Assembly (NCBI GenBank): GCA_965200505.1
Contig: OZ241343.1
Location: 3,100,001-3,164,000, forward strand
Reading direction: 5' to 3'
Length of the DNA: 64,000 nt
Source: VXNE01 sp965200505
Lineage (GTDB): Bacteria; Pseudomonadota; Gammaproteobacteria; Pseudomonadales; Azotimanducaceae
In this document: positions 34,460 to 43,806 of the stretch, one piece after another
How positions within the stretch are numbered: the first letter of the stretch is position 1
How the letters are laid out: each line of letters begins with the position of its first letter
The notes under the pieces: generated by a model
The model's database searches: none
Told to the model about the DNA's origin: nothing
Seen by the model: the letters and a program-made list of their open reading frames with translations, nothing else
Program-made: the position numbers and the translations under genes

Positions 34460-34990
34460 ATGGCGCATGGGAGTGGGCTGATGGATGGTGTCAGGTGGGC
34501 CATGTTATGGGCTGTGCTGCTGGCGATGCCGGCCGCAGCCGCGAAGGATGTGGCGCCGGCCGACGTGCCGGCCCCGGCCGCGGAGGCGCCGGTGGACGAA
34601 GCGGACGAGCTGGATGCGATCATCGCCGAGATTCTCGCTGGCCCAGCCGCCGACGGCGAAGAAGATGTCACCACCAACTGCGTGGCCCGCTCGCGCATCC
34701 GCCGCACCGAGGTGTTAAGCGAGCGTCACGTCGCGTTCCACATGCGCGGAGGCGAGAAGTACCTCGTGCAGTTTCGGCGCCGCTGTTCCGGGTTGCGCCG
34801 CAATCGTCCGATTCGCCTGGAAGCGCGTTCCTTCCAGCTCTGCTCGATGGACAGCATCCAAGGCAGTTGGGATTTCGGCGGCTACGGCGGCTCCTGGGGC
34901 CCGCGCTGCCTCATCCCCGGCTTCGTGCCGGTGAGCGCCGAGCAGTTGGAGTTCATCGAGGAGGCACTGCAGGCCGGCGACGTGCGGTAG
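34460..34990 (+). CDS. DUF6491-like exported protein B
   Basis: A 176-residue protein with a signal peptide (AMLWAVLLAMPAAAA). The mature region, NCVARSRIRRTEVLSERHVAF, then VQFRRRCSGLRRNRPIRL and FQLCSMDSI, matches DUF6491 and parallels the preceding gene, so this is a tandem paralogue. The start is ATG 34460, preceded by a GGATGGG purine run; ATG 34481 is an alternative. Function unknown; conserved cysteines suggest a disulfide-stabilised periplasmic fold. Confidence 0.68.
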   Translation: MAHGSGLMDGVRWAMLWAVLLAMPAAAAKDVAPADVPAPAAEAPVDEADELDAIIAEILAGPAADGEEDVTTNCVARSRIRRTEVLSERHVAFHMRGGEKYLVQFRRRCSGLRRNRPIRLEARSFQLCSMDSIQGSWDFGGYGGSWGPRCLIPGFVPVSAEQLEFIEEALQAGDVR

Positions 34991-35020
34991 TGGCCCCGGC
35001 AACTCGGCTGGTGCTTGGGC

Positions 35021-37510
35021 TCAACGCGCCGTGAGCTCGGCCAACCGCGCGACCGCCGCCTCCAAGTCGGGCCGGTCCGTCAACACGCCGCGCATCGGGT
35101 CGCCCAAGCGTTTCAGCCGCGCCACCGCATTGCCGATGTGAAAGTTGGCGTTCTTCAGGCGGCCGTTGAGTTCAGACCATTTCACCGGCATGGAGACGGA
35201 CGCGGCCGGTTCGGCCCGGGCGGAAAACGGCGCCACGATGAGCTGGCCGTGGCGGTTCTGCAGGTAGTCGATGTACACCTTGCCATCACGCTGTCGCACC
35301 AGTCGGGTGATGGTGCAGGTCTCCGGGCGGCGCGCCACCACCACCCGTGCCAGCAACTCCGCCAAGGTGCGCGATTGCTCGTGGGTGAGCCGTCGCGCCA
35401 GCGGCACCAACACATGCAGGCCGCTCGCGCCGCTGGTCTTCAAGTAGCCGGGCAGCGCCAGTTCCTCCAGCAAGTCGCGGATTTCCTTGGCCGCCCCGAT
35501 CACGTGTTGGAAGGGGGCGTCCTTGGGGTCCAAATCCAACACGCACCAGTCCGGGTGCGCCAAGTCGTCGATGCGGCTGTGCCAAGCGTGGATCGGAATG
35601 GCGCCGAGGTTGGCGAAGTACTTGAGCGACGCGGCGTTTTCCGCCATGAAGTAATCCACGTCGCGCTGTTCCGCGTCCGTCCACAGCGAGGCGCGCTTCA
35701 CCCACTCGGGGGCGAAGTCCGGCGCGTCCCGTTGATAGAAGGATTTGCCGTGGATGCCATCCGGGAACCGCGTCAGCACCAGCGGGCGCTCGCGCAGATA
35801 GGGCAGCATCCACGGCGCGACGCGCTCGTAGTAATCCACCAGGTCGCCCTTGGTGCGTCCCTGCTCCGGGAAGAACGTCTTGTCGCGGTTGGTCACCACC
35901 ACGTCCGGCGGCGCGTCCGCGGCCGGCGCGATGGGCTGCAGGTCGTCGAAGGCGCTCAGGCAGTCCGCGGGCGGCTTGTCATCACGCAGGCGCAGGAAGG
36001 CCGGCAGCCGCAGGTGTCCACTGGTCGAATACTCTTGGAAGGCCACTTCGCAGACGAGTTCGCCGGCCACCCAGCGGATCTCCTTGTCGTCGGTCAGTGC
36101 CGTGCCCTTGGCCAGCGCCGCCAGCCGCTCCTTCAACTCACGCCGCGTGGCGCCGCCCAAGCCCGAACCCACCCGGCCGCAGTAGGCGAGGCTCTCGCCG
36201 CGAAACTCGCCGAGGGCCAACGCGCCCACGTCTTGGGCGTTGGACTTCGCCGGCACCCAGCCGACGATGACGAAATCCCCGCTGCGCTGCGCCCGCACCT
36301 TCACCCAATCGTCGGAGCGGCCGCTGCGATAGGGGCTGTCCGCCCGTTTGCCCACCACACCCTCGAGGCCCAGCCGCTGCATCCCGGCATATGCCTTCAC
36401 GCCGTGCTGCACGACATGATCCGAGAAGCGCATCGCGCCGGCGGAAGGCAGCATCGCCCGCAACAGCGCCTTGCGCTTGATGAGCGGGACGTCGCGCAAG
36501 TCGTAGCCGAGCGCCTGCGGCAGATCGAAGGCGTAGTACGTGATGGGCAATTCCCGCGCGAGGCGCGTCAGAAGCCCCGCGTCGCGCACCTTGGCGCGTT
36601 GCTGCAGGAGCGGGAAACTCGGCCGGCCGTGGGGGGCCTGCACCACCGCCTCGCCGTCCATGGTGAACTGCGGATACGGCAGGCGGCGCGCCAACCGCTC
36701 CACGTCTGGGAAATTCGCCGTCAAATCCAAGCCGTTGCGAGAGCGCAGCGTCACCGCGTCGCCATCGCGTTCGATGAGCATCCGGTAGCCGTCGTATTTC
36801 ACCTCGAACAGCCAGCCGGCGCGGTCGAACGCTTCCCCGGCGCGGGCGAGCATCGGCTTCACGGAGAAGGGCGGGCACTGCGGCGGGCGCGGTGTCAGGC
36901 GCTTGATGCGCGTGGCCAGGCGCTGTGCCATCCGAGCCGGATCCTTCATGTCGTCCAGCGTGAGGCCGGAAAGCACTGAATCGTCCGCGGGCGGCTCGCC
37001 GCCCTCGCGCCCGTCGCGCTCCTTGATGAGCAGCCACTCCTTGCCGTCCGGGGCGGCGTTCCTGCTCTTGAGCCGAATCAGCGTCCAACGCCCCACCAGC
37101 TTGTGGCCGCGCAGCTCGAACAACAGCTTGCCGCGCTCGAAGCCCTCGTCGAACGGCTCCAACTCGGTGTATTGGCCGCAATCCCACACGATGACGTGGC
37201 CGGCGCCGTAGTTCCCATCTGGGATGCGGCCCTCGAACTCGGCATAGGCGAGGGGATGGTCTTCCACCTGCACGGCGAAGCGCTTGTCGTCCGGGTTGGG
37301 CGAGGGCCCCTTGGGCACCGCCCAGGAGCGCAGCACGCCGTCCACTTCCAAGCGCATGTCCCAATGCAGGTGGCGGGCGCGATGCTGCTGCACCACGAAG
37401 ATGCGCGCCCCGCGCCCGCCGGCGCCGGGCGGCGCGGCGAACGGCTCGGGCGTGGCGCCGGCGGCGCGTTTGCCGCGGTAAGCGGCGAGTTCGCTGGGTG
37501 TTGTGGCCAT
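35021..37510 (-). CDS. ligD: Multifunctional NHEJ DNA ligase LigD
   Basis: An 829-residue protein with the three LigD domains in PE-ligase-polymerase order. Residues 37-165 are the 3'-phosphoesterase (VVQQHRARHLHWDMRLEVDG, then FEGRIPDGNYGAG). The ATP-dependent ligase domain has the adenylated lysine K238 in EVKYDGYR. The C-terminal primase-polymerase domain has TNRDKTFFPEQGRTKGD and the metal-binding DLDPKDAPF. It repairs double-strand breaks with Ku. It is divergent from ku, separated by 58 bases, so both probably share a promoter region. Confidence 0.95.
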   Translation of the reverse strand: MATTPSELAAYRGKRAAGATPEPFAAPPGAGGRGARIFVVQQHRARHLHWDMRLEVDGVLRSWAVPKGPSPNPDDKRFAVQVEDHPLAYAEFEGRIPDGNYGAGHVIVWDCGQYTELEPFDEGFERGKLLFELRGHKLVGRWTLIRLKSRNAAPDGKEWLLIKERDGREGGEPPADDSVLSGLTLDDMKDPARMAQRLATRIKRLTPRPPQCPPFSVKPMLARAGEAFDRAGWLFEVKYDGYRMLIERDGDAVTLRSRNGLDLTANFPDVERLARRLPYPQFTMDGEAVVQAPHGRPSFPLLQQRAKVRDAGLLTRLARELPITYYAFDLPQALGYDLRDVPLIKRKALLRAMLPSAGAMRFSDHVVQHGVKAYAGMQRLGLEGVVGKRADSPYRSGRSDDWVKVRAQRSGDFVIVGWVPAKSNAQDVGALALGEFRGESLAYCGRVGSGLGGATRRELKERLAALAKGTALTDDKEIRWVAGELVCEVAFQEYSTSGHLRLPAFLRLRDDKPPADCLSAFDDLQPIAPAADAPPDVVVTNRDKTFFPEQGRTKGDLVDYYERVAPWMLPYLRERPLVLTRFPDGIHGKSFYQRDAPDFAPEWVKRASLWTDAEQRDVDYFMAENAASLKYFANLGAIPIHAWHSRIDDLAHPDWCVLDLDPKDAPFQHVIGAAKEIRDLLEELALPGYLKTSGASGLHVLVPLARRLTHEQSRTLAELLARVVVARRPETCTITRLVRQRDGKVYIDYLQNRHGQLIVAPFSARAEPAASVSMPVKWSELNGRLKNANFHIGNAVARLKRLGDPMRGVLTDRPDLEAAVARLAELTAR

Positions 37511-37568
37511 GCCCTAGTGGGGTTATATTCAGCCTAACGCCGCCGGCGCCCACCGCGAGGCGAGAACG

Positions 37569-38471
37569 ATGCCCGCACGCTCCATAGGCACGGCCACCAT
37601 TTCGTTTGGCCTGGTCTCCATTCCCGTCAAGCTGTATTCGACCGTGGACACCACCGCGGCCATCCGCTTCAACTACCTGAGCAAGGATGGCTCGCGCTTG
37701 AAACAGCAGTATATCCGCGCCTCGGATGGCGAGGTGGTGGAGCGCCAAGAGCGCATCCAAGGCTACGAGTTCGCCAAGGGCCAGTACGTCACCTTCACGG
37801 AGGAGGAACTGAAGGCGCTCAACGTGGCCGCCACCAACGCCATCGACATCGCCGAGTTCATCCCGCTGGCGGAAGTGGAACGCCTGTACATCGAGAAGGT
37901 GTACTACTTGGGGCCAGACAAGGGCGCGGCGCGCTCGTACCACCTGCTGAAGAGCGCCTTGGCGAAGACCGGCCGTGCCGCCTTGGCGAACTACGCGGCG
38001 CGCGGGCGGAGCTACTTGGTGCTGGTGCGGCAGATGGGCGAGGGCTTGGTGATGGAGCAGCTCAAGTACCAACAGGAGCTGCGCCCGTTCGACGAGGTGC
38101 CCTTGGACACCGTGGATGTGGCCGACGCCGAGCTGGAGCTCGCCATGCAGATCGTGGGTCAGCGCACCAACGAGCACTTCGAGCCGGACAAGTACACCAA
38201 CGAGGTGCGCGCCCACATGCTGAGGCTCATCGAGCAGAAGGTGCAGGGCGAGGAAGTGTTCGCCGCGCCGGAGGAACGCACCGAGGCCAAGGTGATCGAC
38301 TTGATGGAGGCGTTGCGCGCCTCCGTGGCCGACGCCGGCGAAGGGGAAGATGCCGCGCCACGCAAGCCCGCGAAGCGCGCCACGGCGAAGCGTCGCCGTT
38401 CCCGCGCCAAACCGCCGGCCAGCGAAGCCGGCGGCGACGCGGACGCCCCGCCGGCCGCGGCCGAGGCTTGA
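37569..38471 (+). CDS. ku: Ku protein (NHEJ end-binding)
   Basis: A 300-residue bacterial Ku. It opens MPARSIGTATISFGLVSIPV and contains the ring-forming core segments (LVLVRQMGEGLVMEQLKY and PDKYTNEVRAHML). Residues after about 255 form a Lys/Arg/Ala-rich tail (RKPAKRATAKRRRSRAKPP) that in other Ku proteins helps binding to DNA and LigD. It loads as a homodimer on broken DNA ends and recruits LigD. It ends three bases before the MerR-TPR gene, so these two are co-transcribed. Confidence 0.95.
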   Translation: MPARSIGTATISFGLVSIPVKLYSTVDTTAAIRFNYLSKDGSRLKQQYIRASDGEVVERQERIQGYEFAKGQYVTFTEEELKALNVAATNAIDIAEFIPLAEVERLYIEKVYYLGPDKGAARSYHLLKSALAKTGRAALANYAARGRSYLVLVRQMGEGLVMEQLKYQQELRPFDEVPLDTVDVADAELELAMQIVGQRTNEHFEPDKYTNEVRAHMLRLIEQKVQGEEVFAAPEERTEAKVIDLMEALRASVADAGEGEDAAPRKPAKRATAKRRRSRAKPPASEAGGDADAPPAAAEA

Positions 38472-38474
38472 GCC

Positions 38475-39386
38475 ATGCAAACGGCAGCCAGCGCGGCCGT
38501 CCAGCCGCCCGGCCACACCACCCAGGAAGTGGCGGACCTGTTGGGCTTTTCCGTTAGCCAAGTGCGTCAATTCGTTCGGCGCGGCTTGGTGCAGCCGGCG
38601 CGGGGCGAGCGCGGCGGCTACCGCTTCTCGTTCCGAGATGTGGTGCTGCTGCGCATGGCCAAGCGCTTGGTGGACGACAACGTGCCGGCGCGTCGGGCGC
38701 TGGCGACCCTCGCCAAGCTGAAGGATGCGCCGGGCGGACGGCCGCTGGCGTCCATGCGCCTCTTGAGCCAAGGCGATCAAGTGGTCTTGCGCGACGCGGC
38801 CGCCCTGTGGAACGTGGACTCTGGCCAAGGCCACCTGGACTTCGACGCCCCAAGCGGGGCGTCACGCGGCGCCACCCAAGAACGTGCCGCCGGTGCGTTG
38901 CGTGAACACGCCAACGTCGGGCAGGTGGCGAACCTCGCCGAGCGCCGCTACCTGCCGCCCGGCCGCACCCCGGCGGACCTCGGTGCCGACGAGTGGTACG
39001 ACTGGGGCGTCCAGCTAGAGGAGCTGGACCCATCCCGCGCCCCGGGCGCCTACGCCCGCGCCATCGCGCTGGACGCCGAACACGCGGACGCCCATGTGAA
39101 CTTGGGCCGGCTCTTTCAGCTCAAGGGCGATCTGCGCCGCGCCAAGCAACACTATCAACGCGCCATCGCCGCTTCGCCGGGCCACGAGCTCGCCAACTAC
39201 AACATGGGCACCGTGTTCGACGAACTGGAGGAAACCGACACCGCCGCCAACTACTACCGCCACGCCCCGAACGTGCCGGATGCCCACTACAACTTGGCGC
39301 GCATATTCGAGCTAAGGGGCGACGAAGTGTCTTCGCTGCGCCACCTGCGGAAGTACCGCCAGTTGCTGGATGGCGTGGAGGGCTAG
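38475..39386 (+). CDS. MerR-type HTH plus TPR-repeat protein
   Basis: A 303-residue protein. Residues 15-75 are a MerR-like winged helix (TTQEVADLLGFSVSQVRQFV, then GYRFSFRDVVLLRMAK). Residues 175-290 hold about three tetratricopeptide repeats (ADAHVNLGRLFQLKGDLRRA, HELANYNMGTVFDELEETD, PDAHYNLARIFELRGDE). It starts three bases after ku and is probably its operon partner, so it may regulate the repair genes or bind them through its repeats. Fusion of a MerR head to TPRs is known beside ku in other bacteria, but its target is not defined. Confidence 0.8.
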   Translation: MQTAASAAVQPPGHTTQEVADLLGFSVSQVRQFVRRGLVQPARGERGGYRFSFRDVVLLRMAKRLVDDNVPARRALATLAKLKDAPGGRPLASMRLLSQGDQVVLRDAAALWNVDSGQGHLDFDAPSGASRGATQERAAGALREHANVGQVANLAERRYLPPGRTPADLGADEWYDWGVQLEELDPSRAPGAYARAIALDAEHADAHVNLGRLFQLKGDLRRAKQHYQRAIAASPGHELANYNMGTVFDELEETDTAANYYRHAPNVPDAHYNLARIFELRGDEVSSLRHLRKYRQLLDGVEG

Positions 39387-39479
39387 GCCGACCGCAAGCG
39401 CGGGGTGGCGACTTTCCGATTGGCTCGTTGACCAAGGACGCGATGTCCTCTTTATACCCGATGGGGCAAATGGCGATGG

Positions 39480-39512
39480 GCGGTCAATTCGGCCCATTCG
39501 GCCATTGACCGC
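39480..39512. other. Inverted repeat upstream of PhyH-like gene
   Basis: The arms GCGGTCAA (39480-39487) and TTGACCGC (39505-39512) are perfect complements. Inside them is a second short pairing, GGCC/GGCC, around a CATTC loop. It lies between the MerR-TPR gene and the PhyH-like gene, 55 bases before the latter. It could end transcription of the ku operon or be an operator; no T-run follows. Confidence 0.4.
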
Positions 39513-39566
39513 TTTGTCGCGGCAGCGCCATACTCGCGCCGTTGTTCGCCACCGCAACTTGGAACC

Positions 39567-40529
39567 ATGAACGCCACCGCCGCCCATCGCCAAACCCGTT
39601 ATGTTGCCGCGCCGCCGCTGCCGGAACCGGAGCCCTTGCCCATCCCGCGGCCCACGGCGGATGTGGCGCAGGCGCAGGCCGACCTCACCGAGTACGGCGT
39701 GTGCATCCTGACGGACGTGCTCACCAACGCCGAGGTGACGCGCCTCAAGGAGCGGCTCGAGCGGCAGGCGGCGGCGGAACGCGGTTTGGGCGCGCTGTCG
39801 CCGGTGGACGCCGGGGGCGCGCGGCAGCAGCTCTCCAACTTGGTGAACAAAGGCCGCCCGTTCCTTGATCTCGTCGAACGGAGCGAGGCGGATGCGCTGG
39901 CCGGCTACCTGTTGGGCAAGCACTTCCTGTTGTCCAGCCTCACCGCCAGCATCCACCACGCGCCCACCACCGAGCCGCAGCCGCTGCATCGGGATCAAGG
40001 CCAAGTGCCGGCAACGGCGGATTTTCCGGCCTCCTGCAACCTGTTTTGGTTGCTGGATGACTTCACCCCCGCGCGGGGCAGCACCCACTTCGTGCCGGGC
40101 AGCCATCGCTGGCCGCCGGCGCACCTCATCAAGCCGCCGCCCCGCGCCTTGACGACGCAAATCGAGGCGCCGGCCGGCAGTGTGTACGCTTGGGATGGCC
40201 GCGTCTGGCACGGTGCCGGCGTGAACGTCGAAGGGCATCCGCGCCGCCACGTCACCACCTTTTTCTGCTTGCCGTGGACGCGCCAGCAGGAGAACTGGGG
40301 CGTCACCTGCCTGCAGGAAGTGTTGGACGAGGCGAGCCCGAAGCTGAAGGCACGGCTGGGGCTTAGAACCTATGGCACCCTCGGCATGACCACCGGCACG
40401 CGCACCGCGGGCGAGCGCGTGAGCCTCGGCAACTACGATGTGCAGTTCCCGGAGTACATCATCGGGGAAGACGCGGCGCTGCATCCGTTGCAGCGCGTCA
40501 GCCGAACGGAGGTGGCGGAACGCGGCTGA
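39567..40529 (+). CDS. Phytanoyl-CoA dioxygenase (PhyH)-like protein
   Basis: A 320-residue iron and 2-oxoglutarate-dependent oxygenase. The iron ligands are H and D in LHRDQGQ and a distal H in the region GRVWHGAGVNVEGHPRRHV. The double-stranded beta-helix context FWLLDDFTPARGSTHFVPGSH is standard for PhyH. It should hydroxylate an organic substrate using oxygen and 2-oxoglutarate; the substrate is unknown. The ATG at 39567 is 180 bases from the previous gene, leaving room for its own promoter. Another PhyH-like gene lies at 59415-60245. Confidence 0.85.
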   Translation: MNATAAHRQTRYVAAPPLPEPEPLPIPRPTADVAQAQADLTEYGVCILTDVLTNAEVTRLKERLERQAAAERGLGALSPVDAGGARQQLSNLVNKGRPFLDLVERSEADALAGYLLGKHFLLSSLTASIHHAPTTEPQPLHRDQGQVPATADFPASCNLFWLLDDFTPARGSTHFVPGSHRWPPAHLIKPPPRALTTQIEAPAGSVYAWDGRVWHGAGVNVEGHPRRHVTTFFCLPWTRQQENWGVTCLQEVLDEASPKLKARLGLRTYGTLGMTTGTRTAGERVSLGNYDVQFPEYIIGEDAALHPLQRVSRTEVAERG

Positions 40530-40602
40530 TGATGGCCCGCGCTCCGGCGGGATAAGCCGAATCGGGGCGATCAGCGGGCAGCCAGTGCCCTCCGCGGGTC
40601 GC

Positions 40603-41895
40603 CTACCCGGCGCCGGCGGCGATGCCGCGGCGTTCGTTCAACGGCAACAGGAGCGCCGCGCCCACCACGAAGAAGATCAGCACCGTGGCCACCCCGGCCC
40701 GTTGGCTGTCGAACAGCTCCGTCACGATGCCCAGCAGGAGTGGCCCGGCGAAGGCGGTGATCTTGCCGGAGAAGGCGAAGAAGCCGAAGAATTCCGTGGC
40801 CTTGGCTTCGGGCACGAAGCGCGCCAACAGGGAGCGGCTCGCGGCTTGGTTCGGGCCGACGAAGATGCCGATGCCGAACGCGGCCACCCAAAGCCAAGTG
40901 ACGCTCGGCGCGAGCGCCGCCAGCGCCGTTGCCGGGATGAGCGCCGCCAAGGTGATGAGGATGGTGGTCTTGCCGCCCAGCCGGTCGTCCACCAAGCCGA
41001 ACAAGGCCGCGCCGATGCCGGCCGCCACGTTGATGGCGATGCCGAACACGATCACCTCCGATAGCGTCAAGCCGAAGGTGCCGGCCGCGTAGATGCCGCC
41101 GAAGGCGAAGATCGTCACCAAGCCATCGTTGTAAACCAACCGGGCGGCCAGCAGCTTGACGATCTCGCGGTACTTGCGCAGTTCCCGCAAGGTGCCGACG
41201 AGGGCACGGTAGGCTTTGACGATGCCGTTGCCCGCCGTGCCGCCACTCGGCTGGCGCGGCGCCAACCACAAGAGCGGCAGGCTGAAGGCGAGGAACCAAC
41301 CGGCCACCAGCAGGTTGGTGGCGCGGTAGTTGAAGCCATTCTCGGTGGGGATGCCGAACAGTGGATCGTCGCGCACCAACGTCACCAAGGCGATGGCGAG
41401 GCAGCTCAAGCCGCCGGCGTAGCCCAGCCCCCAAGCCCAACCAGACACCCGGCCCAAGCGCTCCTGCGGCGCCACGTCCGGCAGGAAGGCGTTGTAGAAG
41501 ACGCCCCCCAACTCGAAGGCCACGTTGGCGATGACAAACAGGGTAAGCGCGATGAGCACGGCGTTGTCTGTGCCCGGCGCCACGAAAGTGAGCGCGAAGG
41601 TGGCGGCGCAGCAAGCGAACGTCGCGGCGGCGAGATAGCGCCGCCGTCCGTCGCCCTGATCCGCCAAGGCGCCGAGCAGCGGCGACGTCAACGCCACCAA
41701 GATGCCAGAAAGGGCCACCGCCCGAGACCACTGCCCGGTGCCGCTGATTTCGTCGGCCGCGATGGCGGATGTGAAGTAAGTGCCATACACGAACGTCACC
41801 ACCAGCGTGGTGAACGCGGAGTTGGCCCAATCGTAGAACGCCCACGCGATGGCGACGCGGCGCGCCGGGCCTGGTGTTGCCGCGGCTTCGCTCAT
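40603..41895 (-). CDS. UMF1/Atg22-like MFS transporter
   Basis: A 430-residue inner-membrane protein with about 12 hydrophobic segments. The N-terminus AIAWAFYDWANSAFTTLVVTF is the hallmark of the UMF1/Atg22-like branch of the major facilitator superfamily. Members are linked to amino-acid efflux in yeast vacuoles; bacterial substrates are mostly unknown. Its start overlaps the stop of the transglutaminase gene by four bases, so it is the last gene of the ATP-grasp module 2 array. The other module also carries an MFS gene, although of a different type. Confidence 0.85.
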   Translation of the reverse strand: MSEAAATPGPARRVAIAWAFYDWANSAFTTLVVTFVYGTYFTSAIAADEISGTGQWSRAVALSGILVALTSPLLGALADQGDGRRRYLAAATFACCAATFALTFVAPGTDNAVLIALTLFVIANVAFELGGVFYNAFLPDVAPQERLGRVSGWAWGLGYAGGLSCLAIALVTLVRDDPLFGIPTENGFNYRATNLLVAGWFLAFSLPLLWLAPRQPSGGTAGNGIVKAYRALVGTLRELRKYREIVKLLAARLVYNDGLVTIFAFGGIYAAGTFGLTLSEVIVFGIAINVAAGIGAALFGLVDDRLGGKTTILITLAALIPATALAALAPSVTWLWVAAFGIGIFVGPNQAASRSLLARFVPEAKATEFFGFFAFSGKITAFAGPLLLGIVTELFDSQRAGVATVLIFFVVGAALLLPLNERRGIAAGAG

Positions 41896-42806
41896 CCGAC
41901 CTTGCGTACGCTCACGTCAACCTCGAGCGCGTCGTTTGGCGGCGGCATCCCGTCGCGCCCGTCGGCTGAGGGCGCCGTGTTCGCGGCGGTGCGCCGCACA
42001 CCCTTGACGGGCGCCACGTCGTGGTAGTCGCGCCCCACGGCGATGCGGATGTGGCGGCCGCTCGCCAGCTCGCGGTTGGTGGGGTCGAAGCCAACCCAAC
42101 CGACTTCGGGCAACTTACATTCCACCCAAGCGTGGGTCGCGTTGCCTGGCGCCGGGCCGCCGCCCTCGGCGGGAACGTGCAGGTAGCCGGACACATAGCG
42201 AGTGGGAATCCCCCAAGACCGCGCAACGGCGATCATCACATGGGCGTAATCCTGACAGACGCCGGCGCGGTGGGTGAGGATGTCCTCGATGGAAGACTCG
42301 GTGGAGGTGCTGCCGGGCTTGTACTCGAAGGCGTCGTGCAGCGCGTGGCAGAGTGCGCGCGTGGCGCTGAGCGGGTCGCCGTTGGGGCCGAGTTCGAGTT
42401 CACTCACCAGCCGGTGCAGAGCCGGCGAAGGTTGCGTCAGTGCGCTGGGCTCAAGGAAATCCCAATCCGCGAAGCGATCGACGCCTTCGCGCAGGGCCTG
42501 CCAGGCACCTTCGCCGAGGCGCTCCGGCAATGCGGCTCGGGACGCCACCTCCACTTCGGAACGGGCGAAGATGTCGATGGACCGATGTTCGCGGTGGACG
42601 TTCAGGATGTGGCGCTCGTTGCCGAAGCAATCCAGCTCGGCGTTCACCGGGCTGGGCGGCGCCGTCTCCACGTCGAAGCGCAGCAGGCGTTGGCCGCCCG
42701 CTTCGCTGGGCCGCAGGCACAACGCCATCACACAGTCCCGCGCGGCGGCGGCGTAGCGGTACCGCGAGGTGTGTTCGACGCGGTAGCGGGCGGTGGTGGT
42801 GATCAT
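41892..42806 (-). CDS. Transglutaminase-like cysteine protease, module 2
   Basis: A 304-residue transglutaminase-like protein with an N-terminal beta-sandwich (VEHTSRYRYAAAARDC, about 10-25). The catalytic triad is visible: Cys184 in RAGVCQDYAH, His225 in NATHAWVE, and Asp241 in GFDPTNRE. Such proteins make or cut amide bonds. They are commonly found with ATP-grasp and alpha-E genes, as here: alpha-E ends nine bases upstream and the MFS start overlaps its stop. It is therefore probably part of the same peptide-handling pathway. Confidence 0.9.
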   Translation of the reverse strand: MITTTARYRVEHTSRYRYAAAARDCVMALCLRPSEAGGQRLLRFDVETAPPSPVNAELDCFGNERHILNVHREHRSIDIFARSEVEVASRAALPERLGEGAWQALREGVDRFADWDFLEPSALTQPSPALHRLVSELELGPNGDPLSATRALCHALHDAFEYKPGSTSTESSIEDILTHRAGVCQDYAHVMIAVARSWGIPTRYVSGYLHVPAEGGGPAPGNATHAWVECKLPEVGWVGFDPTNRELASGRHIRIAVGRDYHDVAPVKGVRRTAANTAPSADGRDGMPPPNDALEVDVSVRKVG

Positions 42807-42815
42807 GGCGGCAGC

Positions 42816-43793
42816 CTAAGGGGCGTCCTCGATGCCGTATTCGAAGTAGGCGAGCGTCGCCAGCTCGTGCAGCCGCCGGCAATGGCCCTCCGCTTGGCTC
42901 AACAGCGTTGCCGCCCTGGTGTTGAAGTCGTCGACGTCGTCGCGTTGTCGCCAATCGTATTCCGCCAGTGCGCAGAGTTTGGCGGCGAGGCGTGTCGCTT
43001 CCGCGCTGGCGCGCGCGCCAGGGCCTGGGCCGATGCTGGCGAGTTCCGCGCTGGCGGCCTTGAGCGAATGGCATAGCGAGTGCGGAAGGAGCGCATCCGT
43101 CACCAGAAAATCGAGCACGCTGCGTGGCGCGATGGCCAAGCCGTGGCGGCGATGGTACGCCTCCAAGGCGTGGTAGGCGCGCAGCAAGGCGCTCCATTCG
43201 GCCTCGTCGGTTTCCGGCGTGGCAGACTCCAACTGCGCGAGCAGCAGGGCGATGGTGAGCTGGGCGCGTTCGATGCAGCGGCCCAAGCGCATGAACCGCC
43301 AGCCTTCATCGCGGTACATGGTGGCCTCGGCGACGCCGGCGAAGGCGTCGATTTCGCGGGCGGTGTCGGCGTAGAAGCCTTCCGGCGCCGCGCCCCAGAT
43401 GCCCTTGATGTCCAAAGCGCCGATGCGCAGCCAGGCGAGGTTGAGGCAAGTCCACATCTCGGCGCTGATGCAGTGGCGCATCTGGCGGGCGTTCTCGCGC
43501 CCAGCGGCGAAGCAACTCTTGAGGGAGCTTGGGTTCGCTCGCTCGAACGTCAGATCGTCGGCCAAGGTGTAGGAGTCTGCCAAGGTGTAGTCGTCGCCGC
43601 CGCTGAAATCCTCGCGGCCGCCGGGTGGGGCGCGGCGCAGGCTCCGGTAGATGCGCCGCCAGCCGAAGTGGATTTCCTCCACCGGCCGGTCCACCAGTGC
43701 TTCCACCTGCAGCCGGAGCAACCGACAGACATGCTCGGCGCGCGTGAGGTGCCGCCCCGTCCAGTAAAGCCCTTCGGCGCTGCGGGCGAGCAT
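42816..43793 (-). CDS. Alpha-E domain protein (DUF403), module 2
   Basis: A 325-residue alpha-E protein. The preferred start is ATG 43793, giving MLARSAEGLYWTGRHLTRAEH, which matches the usual alpha-E beginning. An in-frame TTG at 43838 would add 15 residues and overlap the ATP-grasp gene by 32 bases. It is homologous to the alpha-E gene at 29104 but clearly not identical. It sits 13 bases after the ATP-grasp gene and nine before the transglutaminase. Confidence 0.87.
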   Translation of the reverse strand: MLARSAEGLYWTGRHLTRAEHVCRLLRLQVEALVDRPVEEIHFGWRRIYRSLRRAPPGGREDFSGGDDYTLADSYTLADDLTFERANPSSLKSCFAAGRENARQMRHCISAEMWTCLNLAWLRIGALDIKGIWGAAPEGFYADTAREIDAFAGVAEATMYRDEGWRFMRLGRCIERAQLTIALLLAQLESATPETDEAEWSALLRAYHALEAYHRRHGLAIAPRSVLDFLVTDALLPHSLCHSLKAASAELASIGPGPGARASAEATRLAAKLCALAEYDWRQRDDVDDFNTRAATLLSQAEGHCRRLHELATLAYFEYGIEDAP

Positions 43794-43806
43794 GGTCAGT
43801 GGCGTC

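Noticed and set aside
35015..38834. Very long open frames antisense to ligD and ku (up to about 900 codons)
   Set aside because: They are Arg/Ala/Pro/His-rich, lack domains and mirror strong real genes; long antisense frames are expected at this GC content.
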